Assembly (NCBI RefSeq): GCF_001693485.1
Contig: NZ_MAXC01000002.1
Coordinates: 1 to 64,000 of the forward strand
Source of the DNA: Bradyrhizobium sp. LMTR 3
GTDB taxonomy: Bacteria; Pseudomonadota; Alphaproteobacteria; Rhizobiales; Xanthobacteraceae
Length of the DNA stretch: 64,000 nt
Direction: 5' to 3'
The position numbers and the translations under genes were made by a program. Positions within the stretch are counted from its first letter, which is position 1, and each line of letters starts with the position of its first letter. Below, in pieces: positions 34,201 to 41,293 of the stretch. The notes below the pieces were generated by a model that did no database searches, was not told the DNA's origin, and worked only from the letters and a program-made list of their open reading frames with translations.

Positions 34201-34421
34201 AGCTTCTTCTCGATGGGGTCGGCGACCTGGGTCTGCATTTCCTGCGCGGTCGCGCCCGGCCAGATCGCGGAAACATTCACCACCTTCACGGTGAAGAACG
34301 GGTCCTCGGCGCGGCCGAGCCGCTGATAGGAGAAGAAGCCGGCAACGCCGAGCGCGATCATCAGGAACAGGATCAGGGTCGGATGGCTCACCGCCCAGCC
34401 TGAGAGATTGAAGCGCTTCAT
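31269..34421 (-). CDS. RND efflux transporter, inner-membrane pump
   Basis: 1050 residues, the length of AcrB-type pumps, with 12 membrane segments and two large periplasmic loops. TM1 is HPTLILFLMIALGVAGFFSY, and the porter domain opens with RAEDPFFTVKVVNVSAIWPG and ATAQEMQTQVADPIEKKLQE. The proton-relay pair in TM4 is visible in IIALGLLVDDAIIAVEMMVV; TM10-11 hold LIALAGMIMRNAVILVDQIE. It exports substrates with the lipoprotein adaptor encoded upstream; no outer-membrane channel gene is nearby, so TolC elsewhere is presumed. GGAGAG lies 5 nt before the ATG at 34421; the ATG at 34445 is less likely. Confidence 0.93.
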   Translation of the reverse strand: MKRFNLSGWAVSHPTLILFLMIALGVAGFFSYQRLGRAEDPFFTVKVVNVSAIWPGATAQEMQTQVADPIEKKLQELPFFEKVQTYSKPSFTAMQVTFKDSTPPKDVPYLFYLLRKKLVDVQGQLPAGLLGPNVNDEFSDVDSILYMMTGDGADYAQLKKAAEGMRQRLLKVTGVTKVNLYGTQDERIFVEFSHAKLATLGITPQALFDSLAKQNNVTPAGTVETSSQRVPLRVTGALDGAKAVAETPVESNGRVFRLGDIATVTHGFVDPPTFVARQEGKPAIGIGVVTTKGANILELGKDVEKATNDFMKAVPQGIEVEQIADQPKVVERAVGEFVHSFIEALAIVLFVSFVALGWRTGIVVATSVPLVLAIVFIVMNAMSIDLHRITLGALIIALGLLVDDAIIAVEMMVVKMEQGWDRVRAAAFAWESTAFPMLTGTLVTAAGFLPIGFANSAVGEYAGGIFWIVAISLVASWFVAVIFTPYIGVKLLPNIAVHHNHDPHAIYETRMYRGLRAVVQWCVDHRIKVVAATVGVFALSIVGFGNVQQQFFPLSERPELFLQLRLPEGTAFNVTEKSVKKAEALLKDDKDIATYTAYVGQGSPRFWLGLNPQLPNEAFAEIVIVSKDVEARERIKARLEKAVAEGDLSEARVRIDRFNFGPPVGFPVQFRVIGPDPNTVRDIAYKVRDVMKQNPSVTEPQLDWNEQSPYLKLVVDQDRARALGLTPQDVSQALAMLISGAPVTTIRDGIEKVGVVARAVPSERLDLGRVGDLTVTSRNGVAVPLQQIARIEYSHEEPIMWRRNRDMAITVRTDVVDGVQAPDITNQIWPKLKEIRDHLEPAYRIEPGGAFEESEKGNASIALLFPLMALVMLTLLMIQLQSFSRLILVFLTAPLGIVGASLGLNIANQPFGFVALLGLIALAGMIMRNAVILVDQIEADVSQGLTRKEAIVEATVRRARPVILTALAAILAMIPLSRSAFWGPMAITIMGGLFVATFLTLLYLPGLYALWFRKSLEESGQAEQPDLAAQHQAKEHPKGPHAIPLADAAE

Positions 34422-34457
34422 TTCACTCTCCAAGTTCGAAATCAATTTGCAACCTCG

Positions 34458-34484
34458 CCGTCATTGCGAGGCCCGCAATGACGG
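34458..34484. repeat. Intercistronic REP-type hairpin between adaptor and pump genes
   Basis: ccgtcattgcg (34458-34468) and cgcaatgacgg (34474-34484) form a perfect 11-bp stem with a 5-nt loop. It lies in the 82 nt between the MFP stop and the RND start, inside one transcription unit. It is a minimal copy of the cattgcgag repeat family seen at about 2667-2790 and 30497-30620. It may act as an mRNA stabiliser for the upstream message. Confidence 0.75.
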
Positions 34485-34503
34485 TGCCGGTTAATTGACG
34501 GGG

Positions 34504-35610
34504 CTAGAACGACAGCGACGAGACCACCCGGACCTTCTGGGCCGGATCGAGCTTCTGCACGCCGAGCGCAACCACCTTGGCGCCCTCGTTGACACCGCCT
34601 GCGATGACGACGGAGTTGCTATCGTAGGATTTCACGATGACCGGCTTCAGCGTTACCGCGCCGGAATCGTCGACGATATAGAGCGAGGGATTGCTGCCCT
34701 GGCTGAACAGCGCCGACAGCGGCAGTTTTGCCACGCGCTCGCTGGCGGCATCGGCAAGCGTCAGTGTGGCGGTCATGCCGAGCGAGACTTTGTCGTCGGC
34801 TTCCGGCAGCGAGAATTTGGCCAGATAGGTCCGCGTCGCCGGATCGGCGGAAGGCGCAATCTCGCGCAGCTTCGCGGTGTATTTCCTCTCCGAATCCGAC
34901 CACAGCGTCACGGTGGCGGAGCCCGACTTGGCGCGGCCGACCAGCGTCTCGGGGATCGCGACCACGGCTTCCTTTTCGCCAAAGCGCGCGACGCGGACCG
35001 CAGTCTGGCCGGAGGCGACGACCTGGCCGGGATCGATCAGGGTCGCGGTGACGACGCCGCGGCTGTCGGCCAGCAGCGTCGCATAAGACAGAGAATTCTT
35101 GGTGAGCTCGACCTGCCGCTCGGCGCGATTAAGGCGTGCGCGCGCCTCATCGGCGGCGGCGCGGCTCTGATCCATCTGCGCATCCGTGGTCCAGCCCTTG
35201 GCGCGCAGATCCTTGGCGCGCTGCTCGGCGGCGCCGGCCTGCGCCAGCACGCCGGTGGCGGCGCGGAATTCGGCCTCCGCCTGCTCAGCCTGCAGTTTCA
35301 GATCGACCTCATCGAGGGTGGCGAGCGGCTGACCAACATCCACGGTCTGGCCGACCTCGACCAGACGCCGGGCAATCTTGCCGGGGACGCGGAAACCCAT
35401 GTCGGTCTCGATCCGGGGACGGATGGTGCCAACGAAACTACGTTCTGGCGTCTCGGCCGCATAGTGCACCGTGGCAACCAGAACCGGGCGCCCGGGAGCG
35501 GCCGCCTCAGTCGCCTTTTCGGTGCAGCCGGCCAGCACGAACACCGCAAACGCCAAGAAAGCTCCAGTCAAGAGCCTGTAATAGCTAGAGAAAATGGACC
35601 GGGCGAACAT
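34504..35610 (-). CDS. RND efflux periplasmic adaptor (membrane fusion) lipoprotein
   Basis: 368 residues. Lipoprotein signal with lipobox VLAGC (Cys29 from the start at 35610). The adaptor plan is clear: barrel-sandwich strand GKIARRLVEVGQTVDVGQPL, the long coiled-coil hairpin (LKLQAEQAEAEFRAATGVLA, then DQSRAAADEARARLNRAERQ), the second lipoyl half VVTATLIDPGQVVASGQTAV, and beta-barrel and membrane-proximal domains to the end. It joins the RND pump to an outer-membrane channel. GGAGAG lies 4 nt before the ATG at 35610; the ATG at 35622 has no site. First gene of the operon. Confidence 0.93.
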   Translation of the reverse strand: MFARSIFSSYYRLLTGAFLAFAVFVLAGCTEKATEAAAPGRPVLVATVHYAAETPERSFVGTIRPRIETDMGFRVPGKIARRLVEVGQTVDVGQPLATLDEVDLKLQAEQAEAEFRAATGVLAQAGAAEQRAKDLRAKGWTTDAQMDQSRAAADEARARLNRAERQVELTKNSLSYATLLADSRGVVTATLIDPGQVVASGQTAVRVARFGEKEAVVAIPETLVGRAKSGSATVTLWSDSERKYTAKLREIAPSADPATRTYLAKFSLPEADDKVSLGMTATLTLADAASERVAKLPLSALFSQGSNPSLYIVDDSGAVTLKPVIVKSYDSNSVVIAGGVNEGAKVVALGVQKLDPAQKVRVVSSLSF

Positions 35611-35639
35611 CGAACTCTCCATCGCGGAAACTGATGAAG

Positions 35640-35668
35640 AGTATTGAATGGCGACTGACGAATGTCAA
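35640..35668 (-). promoter_or_regulatory. Near-consensus sigma70 promoter of the efflux operon
   Basis: On the minus strand TTGACA (35663-35668) is followed by exactly 17 nt and AATACT (35640-35645), so transcription would begin about 20-25 nt before the adaptor start codon at 35610. The -35 box lies inside the palindrome at 35656-35677. Confidence 0.7.
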
Positions 35669-35677
35669 TATTCGTCA
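35656..35677. promoter_or_regulatory. Palindromic operator overlapping the -35 box
   Basis: tgacgaat (35656-35663) and attcgtca (35670-35677) are perfect 8-bp inverted arms with a 6-nt spacer. The size and symmetry suit a TetR dimer, and a bound repressor would cover the -35 hexamer. The TetR encoded at the end of this operon is the obvious ligand. Confidence 0.7.
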
Positions 35678-35858
35678 TAGATCATGAATTCGTGAAGACG
35701 GACGAGGTTAAGAGGTAATTGCTTCCCAAGGGAATTGCCTCCAGACCAGCCGGCTCTTAGCCCGGCACAGCGGAACTCACGAGGCCTCGCGCCGAACGCC
35801 GGGCGGAAGTACTCCTCCATCTGGCCATGCGGCTTTCGCCTCGCCCGTCACCCGTGCA
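35678..35858. other. Intergenic, nothing recognised
   Basis: 181 nt upstream of the efflux promoter and downstream of the H1-like gene. Some open frames cross it but with repeat-like composition. No terminator hairpin stands out. Confidence 0.25.
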
Positions 35859-36335
35859 TCAGGCACGTCGAGCTCTCTTGCGAGACTTCTTTGCGGTGGC
35901 CTTCGCGCCTCTCGCGGTCTTACTCGCCGGCCTTGATTTCTGGCTGCTCGATTTCCTTGCGGCCGACCTTTTCGCCGTCTTCTTGGCGCTCCGCGCCTGT
36001 GCGGTTCGAGTCTTGGCTGCTCTAGACTTGGCTGTTCGAGACTTGGCTGTTCGAGACCTGGCAGCTCCGGCTTTCCTTGGCCTGGCTGCCGGCGCGCTGC
36101 GCCGTTGTTTCGTTGCGCGCTTCCGCCGTGCGGGCGCGGCTGCGGTCGGCGGCACCATCAGCGGATCGGACACGAGACCGTCGGCAGCAAGCGGCACGTA
36201 GGCCGCCGCGCGTTCGTCGGCCTTCAAGCCCGGCTCGTCGGCTTTCAGCGCCTGGCTGGCAGCTTCCGTAGCGGTGTTCGCAATCTCCTTCACCGTGTCG
36301 GTGAATTTCTTCAGAACCGATTTGTCCTTGCCCAT
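35859..36335 (-). CDS. Histone H1-like Lys/Ala/Arg-rich DNA-binding protein
   Basis: 158 residues in two parts. The N-terminal ~55 residues are acidic/amphipathic (MGKDKSVLKKFTDTVKEIAN, TATEAASQALKADEP). The C-terminal ~85 residues are a low-complexity basic tail built of short A-K-T/S-R units (AARSRTAKSRTAKSRAAKTR, AKKTAKRSAARKSSSQKSRP), as in eukaryotic H1 tails and bacterial Hc1-like proteins. It probably binds DNA non-specifically as a nucleoid protein. The tail is encoded by near-tandem repeats (about 36010-36060), a likely source of length variation between strains. Confidence 0.8.
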   Translation of the reverse strand: MGKDKSVLKKFTDTVKEIANTATEAASQALKADEPGLKADERAAAYVPLAADGLVSDPLMVPPTAAAPARRKRATKQRRSAPAARPRKAGAARSRTAKSRTAKSRAAKTRTAQARSAKKTAKRSAARKSSSQKSRPASKTARGAKATAKKSRKRARRA

Positions 36336-36403
36336 GTCGCCCTCCCGGGCTGTGGCACATGGAACTAACCGATGAGGCGGAGTCGGGTTCCCGAACGCAA
36401 GCG

Positions 36404-37576
36404 CTACTCCCCCAACTGAAACCGCTCGAAGCGATCCAGTTCTTCCTCAATGCGCCGCTTGTAGTCCTTGCGCGCCGCCCTCGCGGCGCCCTTGCCGACC
36501 CAGCTCCATTTCTGCATCAGGAGTTTCTTGTTCTGACGGTCGGTTTTGAGATCGATGGCGGCGACGATGTCTTCGCCGACCAGCACCGGCAGCGCAAAAT
36601 AGCCGAACAGGCGCTTCTCCTTCGGCACATAGGCCTCGAAACGGTGGCCGTAGTCGAAGAACAGCTCGGTACGCTTGCGCTGGATGATCAGGGGATCGAA
36701 CGGCGAGAGAATGTGCACCGGGCCATCGCTTATATCCGCCGTCCCATTCGCCTCCAGCACTTCCGGCCGCGCCCAATGCTCCTGCTTGCCGGCGCCTTCG
36801 AGCGCGACTGGCACCAGTTCCTTGCGCCGCACCCGCGCCTCGATCAGGCGCCGCACCGCCGGCTTGCTCGGCGCGTCGAGATGACAGACGGAATCCAGGC
36901 TGACGACGCCTTGAGAGCGAAGCGCGCGGTCGAGCAGGTAGGCGGTGATTTCCACCGAGGGAGCCGGCCTTGGCGGCTTGTCCCAACCGAAATGCCGCGT
37001 CATCAGTTCGTAGGTCTTGAGCATGCCGGTGCGTTCGGAGATCGTGACCTCGCCGGTGTAGAAGGCAAGCTGCAGCGCCCGTTTCGAGGGTTTTCGGCTC
37101 TGCCATAGATGCTCTTTTTCAGTCAGAATGTCGTCCTCGATGTCGCGGATGGTGAGCGCGCCGTCGCGCCGCAACAGCCGCATCACCTTGCGGGTGTCCT
37201 CCGGCTTGACGGAAGCGAACCACCGATGACCTTCGCGCCGGTGCTCTCGCATCGCCGGAACGAAGAAGCGAAAATCCTTCGCCGGCACATAGGACAGGGC
37301 GTGGGTCCAGTATTCGAACACGCTCTTGTCGACGCTCTGCGCCTGGCGCAGGTCGGCGCGGGCGTAAGCCGGGATGCGGCTAAAGAGAATGTGGTGATGG
37401 CAGCGCTCGATGACGTGGATAGTGTCGATCTGCACATAGCCCAGATGGTCCACCGCGGCCGCGACCGCCTGCGGTCCGGCGCCGAACGGTTCGCTGGTGT
37501 CGAGCCGTTGAGCGTGCAGCCAGATTCGCCGGGCTTCCAGCTTGGTCAGGGGATGGGGCTTAGTCGTGCGGGGCAT
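36404..37576 (-). CDS. YcaQ/AlkZ-type winged-helix DNA glycosylase
   Basis: 390 residues of the HTH_42 (AlkZ/YcaQ) family, which unhooks alkylated bases and interstrand crosslinks. The start is typical (TKLEARRIWLHAQRL). The catalytic Q-x-D motif is present at Q49-I50-D51 in YVQIDTIHVIERCHHHILFS. Later marks are EYWTHALSYVPAKDFRFFVP, RFFVPAMREHRREGHRW, PVHILSPFDPLIIQRKRTEL and FDYGHRFEAYVPKEKRLFGY. The Q-I-D form puts it with E. coli YcaQ rather than Streptomyces AlkZ. Cytoplasmic. It lies alone between the H1-like gene and a small membrane gene, all on the minus strand. Confidence 0.88.
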   Translation of the reverse strand: MPRTTKPHPLTKLEARRIWLHAQRLDTSEPFGAGPQAVAAAVDHLGYVQIDTIHVIERCHHHILFSRIPAYARADLRQAQSVDKSVFEYWTHALSYVPAKDFRFFVPAMREHRREGHRWFASVKPEDTRKVMRLLRRDGALTIRDIEDDILTEKEHLWQSRKPSKRALQLAFYTGEVTISERTGMLKTYELMTRHFGWDKPPRPAPSVEITAYLLDRALRSQGVVSLDSVCHLDAPSKPAVRRLIEARVRRKELVPVALEGAGKQEHWARPEVLEANGTADISDGPVHILSPFDPLIIQRKRTELFFDYGHRFEAYVPKEKRLFGYFALPVLVGEDIVAAIDLKTDRQNKKLLMQKWSWVGKGAARAARKDYKRRIEEELDRFERFQLGE

Positions 37577-37654
37577 CGCACGGCAATGTAGCGGGATTCG
37601 CGCGGGTGGGGAGTCCCGGGTTCCCTGACCGCCGCCTCGCGGCGCGAAATCACC

Positions 37655-37885
37655 TCACCGCTTCGGCTGCTCTCCGACGCTGCCGGTTGCGATCTCGGCC
37701 TCGCAGGAGGCGCGGCCGGGTTGGGGCGCATGGCATTTGTAGACATGGCCGGTAAGGCGATCGACCAGCCACGCGCTCTCTTCCGTCGGGCTTTCGAACC
37801 CGACATAGCGGCTGCCGAGCGAGTTGAGCAGCGTCGACAGCAAGATTGCAGCGGCGATCATCGCCGCGCCGATCAGTGTTGGCAT
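37655..37885 (-). CDS. Small single-pass membrane protein (76 aa)
   Basis: MPTLIGAAMIAAAILLSTLL is a membrane anchor, followed by a short exported tail NSLGSRYVGFESPTEESAWL and VDRLTGHVYKCHAPQPGRAS with two Cys that could pair. The start at 37885 has GGAAG 5 nt upstream; the longer frame to 38059 adds a basic N-terminus without its own ribosome site. Unknown function. The tail's DRLTG-VY-C pattern recalls small Bradyrhizobium envelope proteins, from memory only. Confidence 0.6.
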   Translation of the reverse strand: MPTLIGAAMIAAAILLSTLLNSLGSRYVGFESPTEESAWLVDRLTGHVYKCHAPQPGRASCEAEIATGSVGEQPKR

Positions 37886-38349
37886 TGAACTTCCGGAACC
37901 GGCTGGCTCCGATGCGCTGGTGCGATGACCCAGATACTCACGCTGACGTTTGACTGACTGTAACACCCGCCCCGCCCGTTTGGTTGCCCGAACGAATTCT
38001 TCTTCAGATTTTTTGTGAGTAGTTTGGCTAGGCGCGCATCTGGCCGATTTGTTGTCCACAGATCGGCGCTGGCGCGACGAGCCACTTTTTTTCTTTCCGA
38101 AGTCAGCGGCGGGAAGCGATGGAACGGCCCGCTATCGGCGAAGCGTCGTTGCCCGCTGCTCAGACCGTTCAGTCACGACAGCGTAAGCTAGCGCCGCGAC
38201 CTCCGGCGTCACCGGGCTCGACTTCGACATCAGGCGGCCTTTACCAATGTGATTTGAATCACATTGCCCGCTTTGAACCCGTCCTATCGTCGCAGCATCA
38301 AAACGTCATGCACGCCAGTTTGCAGGCGTTAACAGTGAGGATTACGACA
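37886..38349. other. Intergenic region upstream of the OmpA-family gene
   Basis: 464 nt without a credible gene. It contains a 20-bp palindrome at 38246-38265. No sigma70 boxes are convincing. Confidence 0.35.
38246..38265. promoter_or_regulatory. Perfect CRP/FNR-type palindrome upstream of the OmpA gene
   Basis: aatgtgatt (38246-38254) and aatcacatt (38257-38265) are perfect 9-bp arms around a 2-nt centre, containing TGTGA-N6-TCACA, the CRP consensus. It is centred about 94 nt before the OmpA start codon. CRP/FNR-family regulators are numerous in this group; which one binds is unknown. Confidence 0.6.
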
Positions 38350-38982
38350 ATGACCCGCTTTCTCTCGATCATGACTATCGGCGCCGCGCTGTCGATGACA
38401 GCGGGGCTGGCCGTCGCCGGCGATACCGTCTCGGCCGACAAGATCCTGGACGCTCTGAAGCCGAAGCCGGGCGCGACCCGCGGCCTTTCGACCGGCCCGC
38501 AGCAGCCGGTGGATGCTGCCGCAAAGGCCAAGGAAGTCGGCTTCGTCGACACCCTACGCAACCGCAAGACCCGGTCGCTGTCGCTCGGCGAGCGCCAGGA
38601 AATCGCGGAACTTGCCGCAAGCAAGCCGAAGATCGATCTCGAAATTCAGTTCGACTACAATTCGGCCGACATCAGCAAGAACTCGGTTTCCGCGGTGCAG
38701 GAGCTTGGCAAGGCGCTCTCCGATTCGAGCCTGAAGGGTTCGACCTTCGTGGTCGCCGGGCACACCGATGCGATCGGCAGCGAGGCCTACAACCAGGATC
38801 TTTCCGAGCGCCGCGCCGATACGATCAAGAAGTACCTGACCGAGAAGTACGGCATCGCCGGTTCCAATCTCGTGACGGTCGGTTACGGCGAGACCAAGCC
38901 GAAGGATGCGAACGCGCCGATGGACCCTACCAACCGCCGCGTTCAGGTCGTCAACATGGATAGCAAGACCGCCTCGAAGTGA
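38350..38982 (+). CDS. OmpA-family peptidoglycan-binding protein
   Basis: 210 residues. Signal peptide MTRFLSIMTIGAALSMTAGL cut at VAG. A linker with KPKPGATRGLSTGPQQPVDA leads to an OmpA C-terminal domain (about 95-205): IDLEIQFDYNSADISKNSVS, FVVAGHTDAIGSEAYNQDLS, ERRADTIKKYLTEKYGIAGS, VTVGYGETKPKDANAP and NRRVQVVNM, with the Asp and Arg that grip diaminopimelate. There is no beta-barrel and no lipobox, so it is a soluble periplasmic anchor. The ATG at 38350 follows gagg at 38338-38341. A CRP-type palindrome lies upstream and a strong hairpin downstream. Confidence 0.9.
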   Translation: MTRFLSIMTIGAALSMTAGLAVAGDTVSADKILDALKPKPGATRGLSTGPQQPVDAAAKAKEVGFVDTLRNRKTRSLSLGERQEIAELAASKPKIDLEIQFDYNSADISKNSVSAVQELGKALSDSSLKGSTFVVAGHTDAIGSEAYNQDLSERRADTIKKYLTEKYGIAGSNLVTVGYGETKPKDANAPMDPTNRRVQVVNMDSKTASK

Positions 38983-39013
38983 GATTTTGAAAGGCGAGGT
39001 CTCGAAAGCCGAT

Positions 39014-39037
39014 CCGCCTGCCGCCAGCGGCAGGCGG
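39014..39037. terminator. Strong hairpin after the OmpA gene
   Basis: ccgcctgccg (39014-39023) and cggcaggcgg (39028-39037) form a perfect 10-bp GC-rich stem with a 4-nt loop, 32 nt after the stop. No U-run follows on either strand, so it may be a transcript-end stabiliser rather than a complete intrinsic terminator. Confidence 0.4.
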
Positions 39038-39132
39038 ACTCGATCCGACCTTCCCCGCAATCAAGGAAGCAATCGCGGATCACGATATGTCTGGAATTGA
39101 TTGTTCGCGTTGCGATTGGCGTAACGACCGGC

Positions 39133-40443
39133 TCAAATCCAGTTCTGGAAGATCATCAGGCGGCTGAACGTCGCCATCGAAGTGCCTATGAACGCGGCCG
39201 ATATCGGCAGCATCGCGGCAAAGCCGGCAAAGCCGATTGCGACGTAGGCCCATAGTACCCAACCGGGCATCCCGCCGCGTTTCAAGGCGTACACCAGCGC
39301 AAGGCTCGCCGTGGTCGCCGCGGGCAGATAGTAATAGATGAAGCCGAGCGTTCGCGGCAGCAACGCCCATGCGAGGTATGGGCCGAAATAGAAAGCCAGT
39401 ATCAGGAAGGCATCGACGCGCCGCGTCACGATCCAGTCGCGCAGGCAGATCGCGACCGCAATCAGCGCCGGCCACAGGATCAGCGGGTTGCCGAGGAAGA
39501 CCACGGCGGCGATATGGTCTTCGTCGATCTTGTCGAAGAGATACCAGACCGGGCGCACCAGGAACGGCCAGGACGGCCATGAACTCATATAGGTGTGGCC
39601 TGCAATCGCACTCGTCGTGTTATCGCTGAAGATGCGCCGTTGCGCCTGCAGAATATCCGAAACCGCCAATCCATAGAGCGGAATGAAAGTGGCAAGATAA
39701 ACGACGGCCGGGACCAGGACGAAGCAGACCGCGAAATGCCATGCCTTGAAACCGGGCCAGAGATCGGGCCGGTACCAATCCTCCGGCCCGGCATCCGCGA
39801 AGTGAGTGCGCCAGCTTTGCATCAAGCGGATCACGGCGACGATGGCGATGCAGACCGCGAGCGCGAACAGCCCGCTCCATTTGCAGCCGACCGACAGGCC
39901 AAAGCCGATCCCGGCAAGCGCGAACCACAGATGCGGCCGCTCTCGTCGAAAGCCATGCATGAATGCCGCGATGGCGAACAGGCCAAATGCGAGCGCAAAA
40001 ATATCCAGCATCGCGATCCGCGATTGCACGAACAGCATCTGATTGAAAAAGGCGACCAGGCTCGCCGCAATCGCCGGGCTCTGGGCGGCGAACAGCGCCA
40101 GGCCGCACAGATACACTGCAACAACGGCGAGCGATCCGAACAGCACGGCCGGATAGCGCCAGCCCAGCGGTCCGTCGCCTAATGAATGGATCGACAGGGC
40201 AATGAACTGCTTGGCGAGCGGTGGATGCATCGGGTTGAGCATCGGCTCTCGCATCACCGGCTCGAGCATCTGCCGCGCCGCCGGGACGTAATGCACCTCG
40301 TCGAAATAGAATTTCTCCGGTGCGGTGACGCCGATCAGCATCGCAAAGTGTGCGAGAACAAAAAGAAGACCCGCGGTGATGCCCGTGCGCATCATCGAAC
40401 TGGACAGAACAGAATGTGATGGGGCCAATGGCTTCACGGACAA
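39133..40443 (-). CDS. PMT-family glycosyltransferase (phospholipid-carrier dependent)
   Basis: 436 residues with about 11 membrane segments, GT-C fold. The catalytic acidic pair is in the first periplasmic loop (YFDEVHYVPAARQML, D48-E49) and the second loop motif is NPMHPPLAKQFIA. Further marks are GWRYPAVLFGSLAVVAVYLC, CKWSGLFALAV and a late IYYYLPAATTASLALVY. It transfers a sugar from a polyprenyl-phosphate donor to protein or lipid acceptors in the periplasm. The start is uncertain: the frame opens with TTG at 40443; ATG codons at 40395/40392 (MMRTGITAG) are equally plausible. It stands alone. Confidence 0.85.
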   Translation of the reverse strand: MSVKPLAPSHSVLSSSMMRTGITAGLLFVLAHFAMLIGVTAPEKFYFDEVHYVPAARQMLEPVMREPMLNPMHPPLAKQFIALSIHSLGDGPLGWRYPAVLFGSLAVVAVYLCGLALFAAQSPAIAASLVAFFNQMLFVQSRIAMLDIFALAFGLFAIAAFMHGFRRERPHLWFALAGIGFGLSVGCKWSGLFALAVCIAIVAVIRLMQSWRTHFADAGPEDWYRPDLWPGFKAWHFAVCFVLVPAVVYLATFIPLYGLAVSDILQAQRRIFSDNTTSAIAGHTYMSSWPSWPFLVRPVWYLFDKIDEDHIAAVVFLGNPLILWPALIAVAICLRDWIVTRRVDAFLILAFYFGPYLAWALLPRTLGFIYYYLPAATTASLALVYALKRGGMPGWVLWAYVAIGFAGFAAMLPISAAFIGTSMATFSRLMIFQNWI

Positions 40444-40576
40444 TCTGGCACAGAATCACGGAATGACATTGCGGCACAATTTAGTGTGGCCGCTCCAGAT
40501 TTTTATGTCCATCGCGTTGAACGCATTTCGATCGCCGACCACCAACCGGCGGGCGAGCAGCCGCGTGCGCCACCGT

Positions 40577-40690
40577 CATGCCCCGCTTCAAGCGGGGCAT
40601 CCAGTACTTCGCGACGTCAGTTCCTTCGCAACAATCGGCGGCACGGCTTACTAGATCGCCCGGTCAAGCCGGGCGATGACACGCTGGGGC
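40577..40690. repeat. REP-like element (gtcatgccccgc / gcgatgac)
   Basis: Two hairpins in tandem: ccccgcttcaagcgggg and gcccggtcaagccgggc, flanked by gtcat and atgac. The first half is closely similar to 48658-48690 (catgccccgcgaaggcgggg). The surrounding 40444-40741 gap has no gene. Confidence 0.65.
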
Positions 40691-40741
40691 GAGCTATGAG
40701 CCGTAGAGATTTGCAGCCTGATTGCTGACGGGTTCGACCTC

Positions 40742-41167
40742 TCACGCAGTGGCGGACTGCGCGGCGGTTGCTGCGGCGACATCCATCCACATCACTTCCC
40801 AATGGTGGCCGTCGGGATCTTCAAAGCTGCGGCCATACATGAAGCCGTAATCCTGTTTCGGGCCCGGATCGGCGCCGCCGCCTGCGCCTTGCGCCTTGCT
40901 GACCATGTCGTCCACTGCGTTGCGGCCGTCGGCGGAAAGGCAGAGCAGGACCTGGCTCGTGGCCTTGGCGTCGGCAATCTTCTTCGGGGTGAACTGGCGG
41001 TATTTGTCGTGCGTCAGCAGCATGACGTAGATGGTCTCGGAGAGGACCATGCAGGACCCCGTATCATCGGAGAACTGCGGATTCTTCTCGCCGCCGATCG
41101 CCTGGTAGAAGGCGGTCGAGCGGGCGAGATCGCTGACAGGAAGATTGACGAAGATCATTTTAGCCAT
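40742..41167 (-). CDS. VOC-superfamily (glyoxalase-like) protein
   Basis: 141 residues, one betaalphabetabetabeta pair of modules. It begins MAKMIFVNLPVSDLARSTAF, with SDDTGSCMVLSETIYVMLLT and the second half DYGFMYGRSFEDPDGHHWEV, MWMD. Several family members carry metal ligands at the N-terminal H/Q, the mid E/H and the terminal E. Here the early ligand is not obvious, so the protein may be a non-enzymatic binding protein of the DUF899/PhnB-like type. AGGAG lies before the ATG at 41167. It is first in a minus-strand row running downstream from the enoyl-CoA hydratase gene, with 126 nt between. Confidence 0.85.
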   Translation of the reverse strand: MAKMIFVNLPVSDLARSTAFYQAIGGEKNPQFSDDTGSCMVLSETIYVMLLTHDKYRQFTPKKIADAKATSQVLLCLSADGRNAVDDMVSKAQGAGGGADPGPKQDYGFMYGRSFEDPDGHHWEVMWMDVAAATAAQSATA

Positions 41168-41293
41168 GATGGGCTCCTTTTCGCGGGTTCGGACCCAGGA
41201 CGAACGGACCGAGACAACTCCGACATTCCGTTTCAAATTATTTTCTGGCGGCGAGTTGGCGCGCGGTCACTGGAGCCCGGCGGCGAATGGCCG

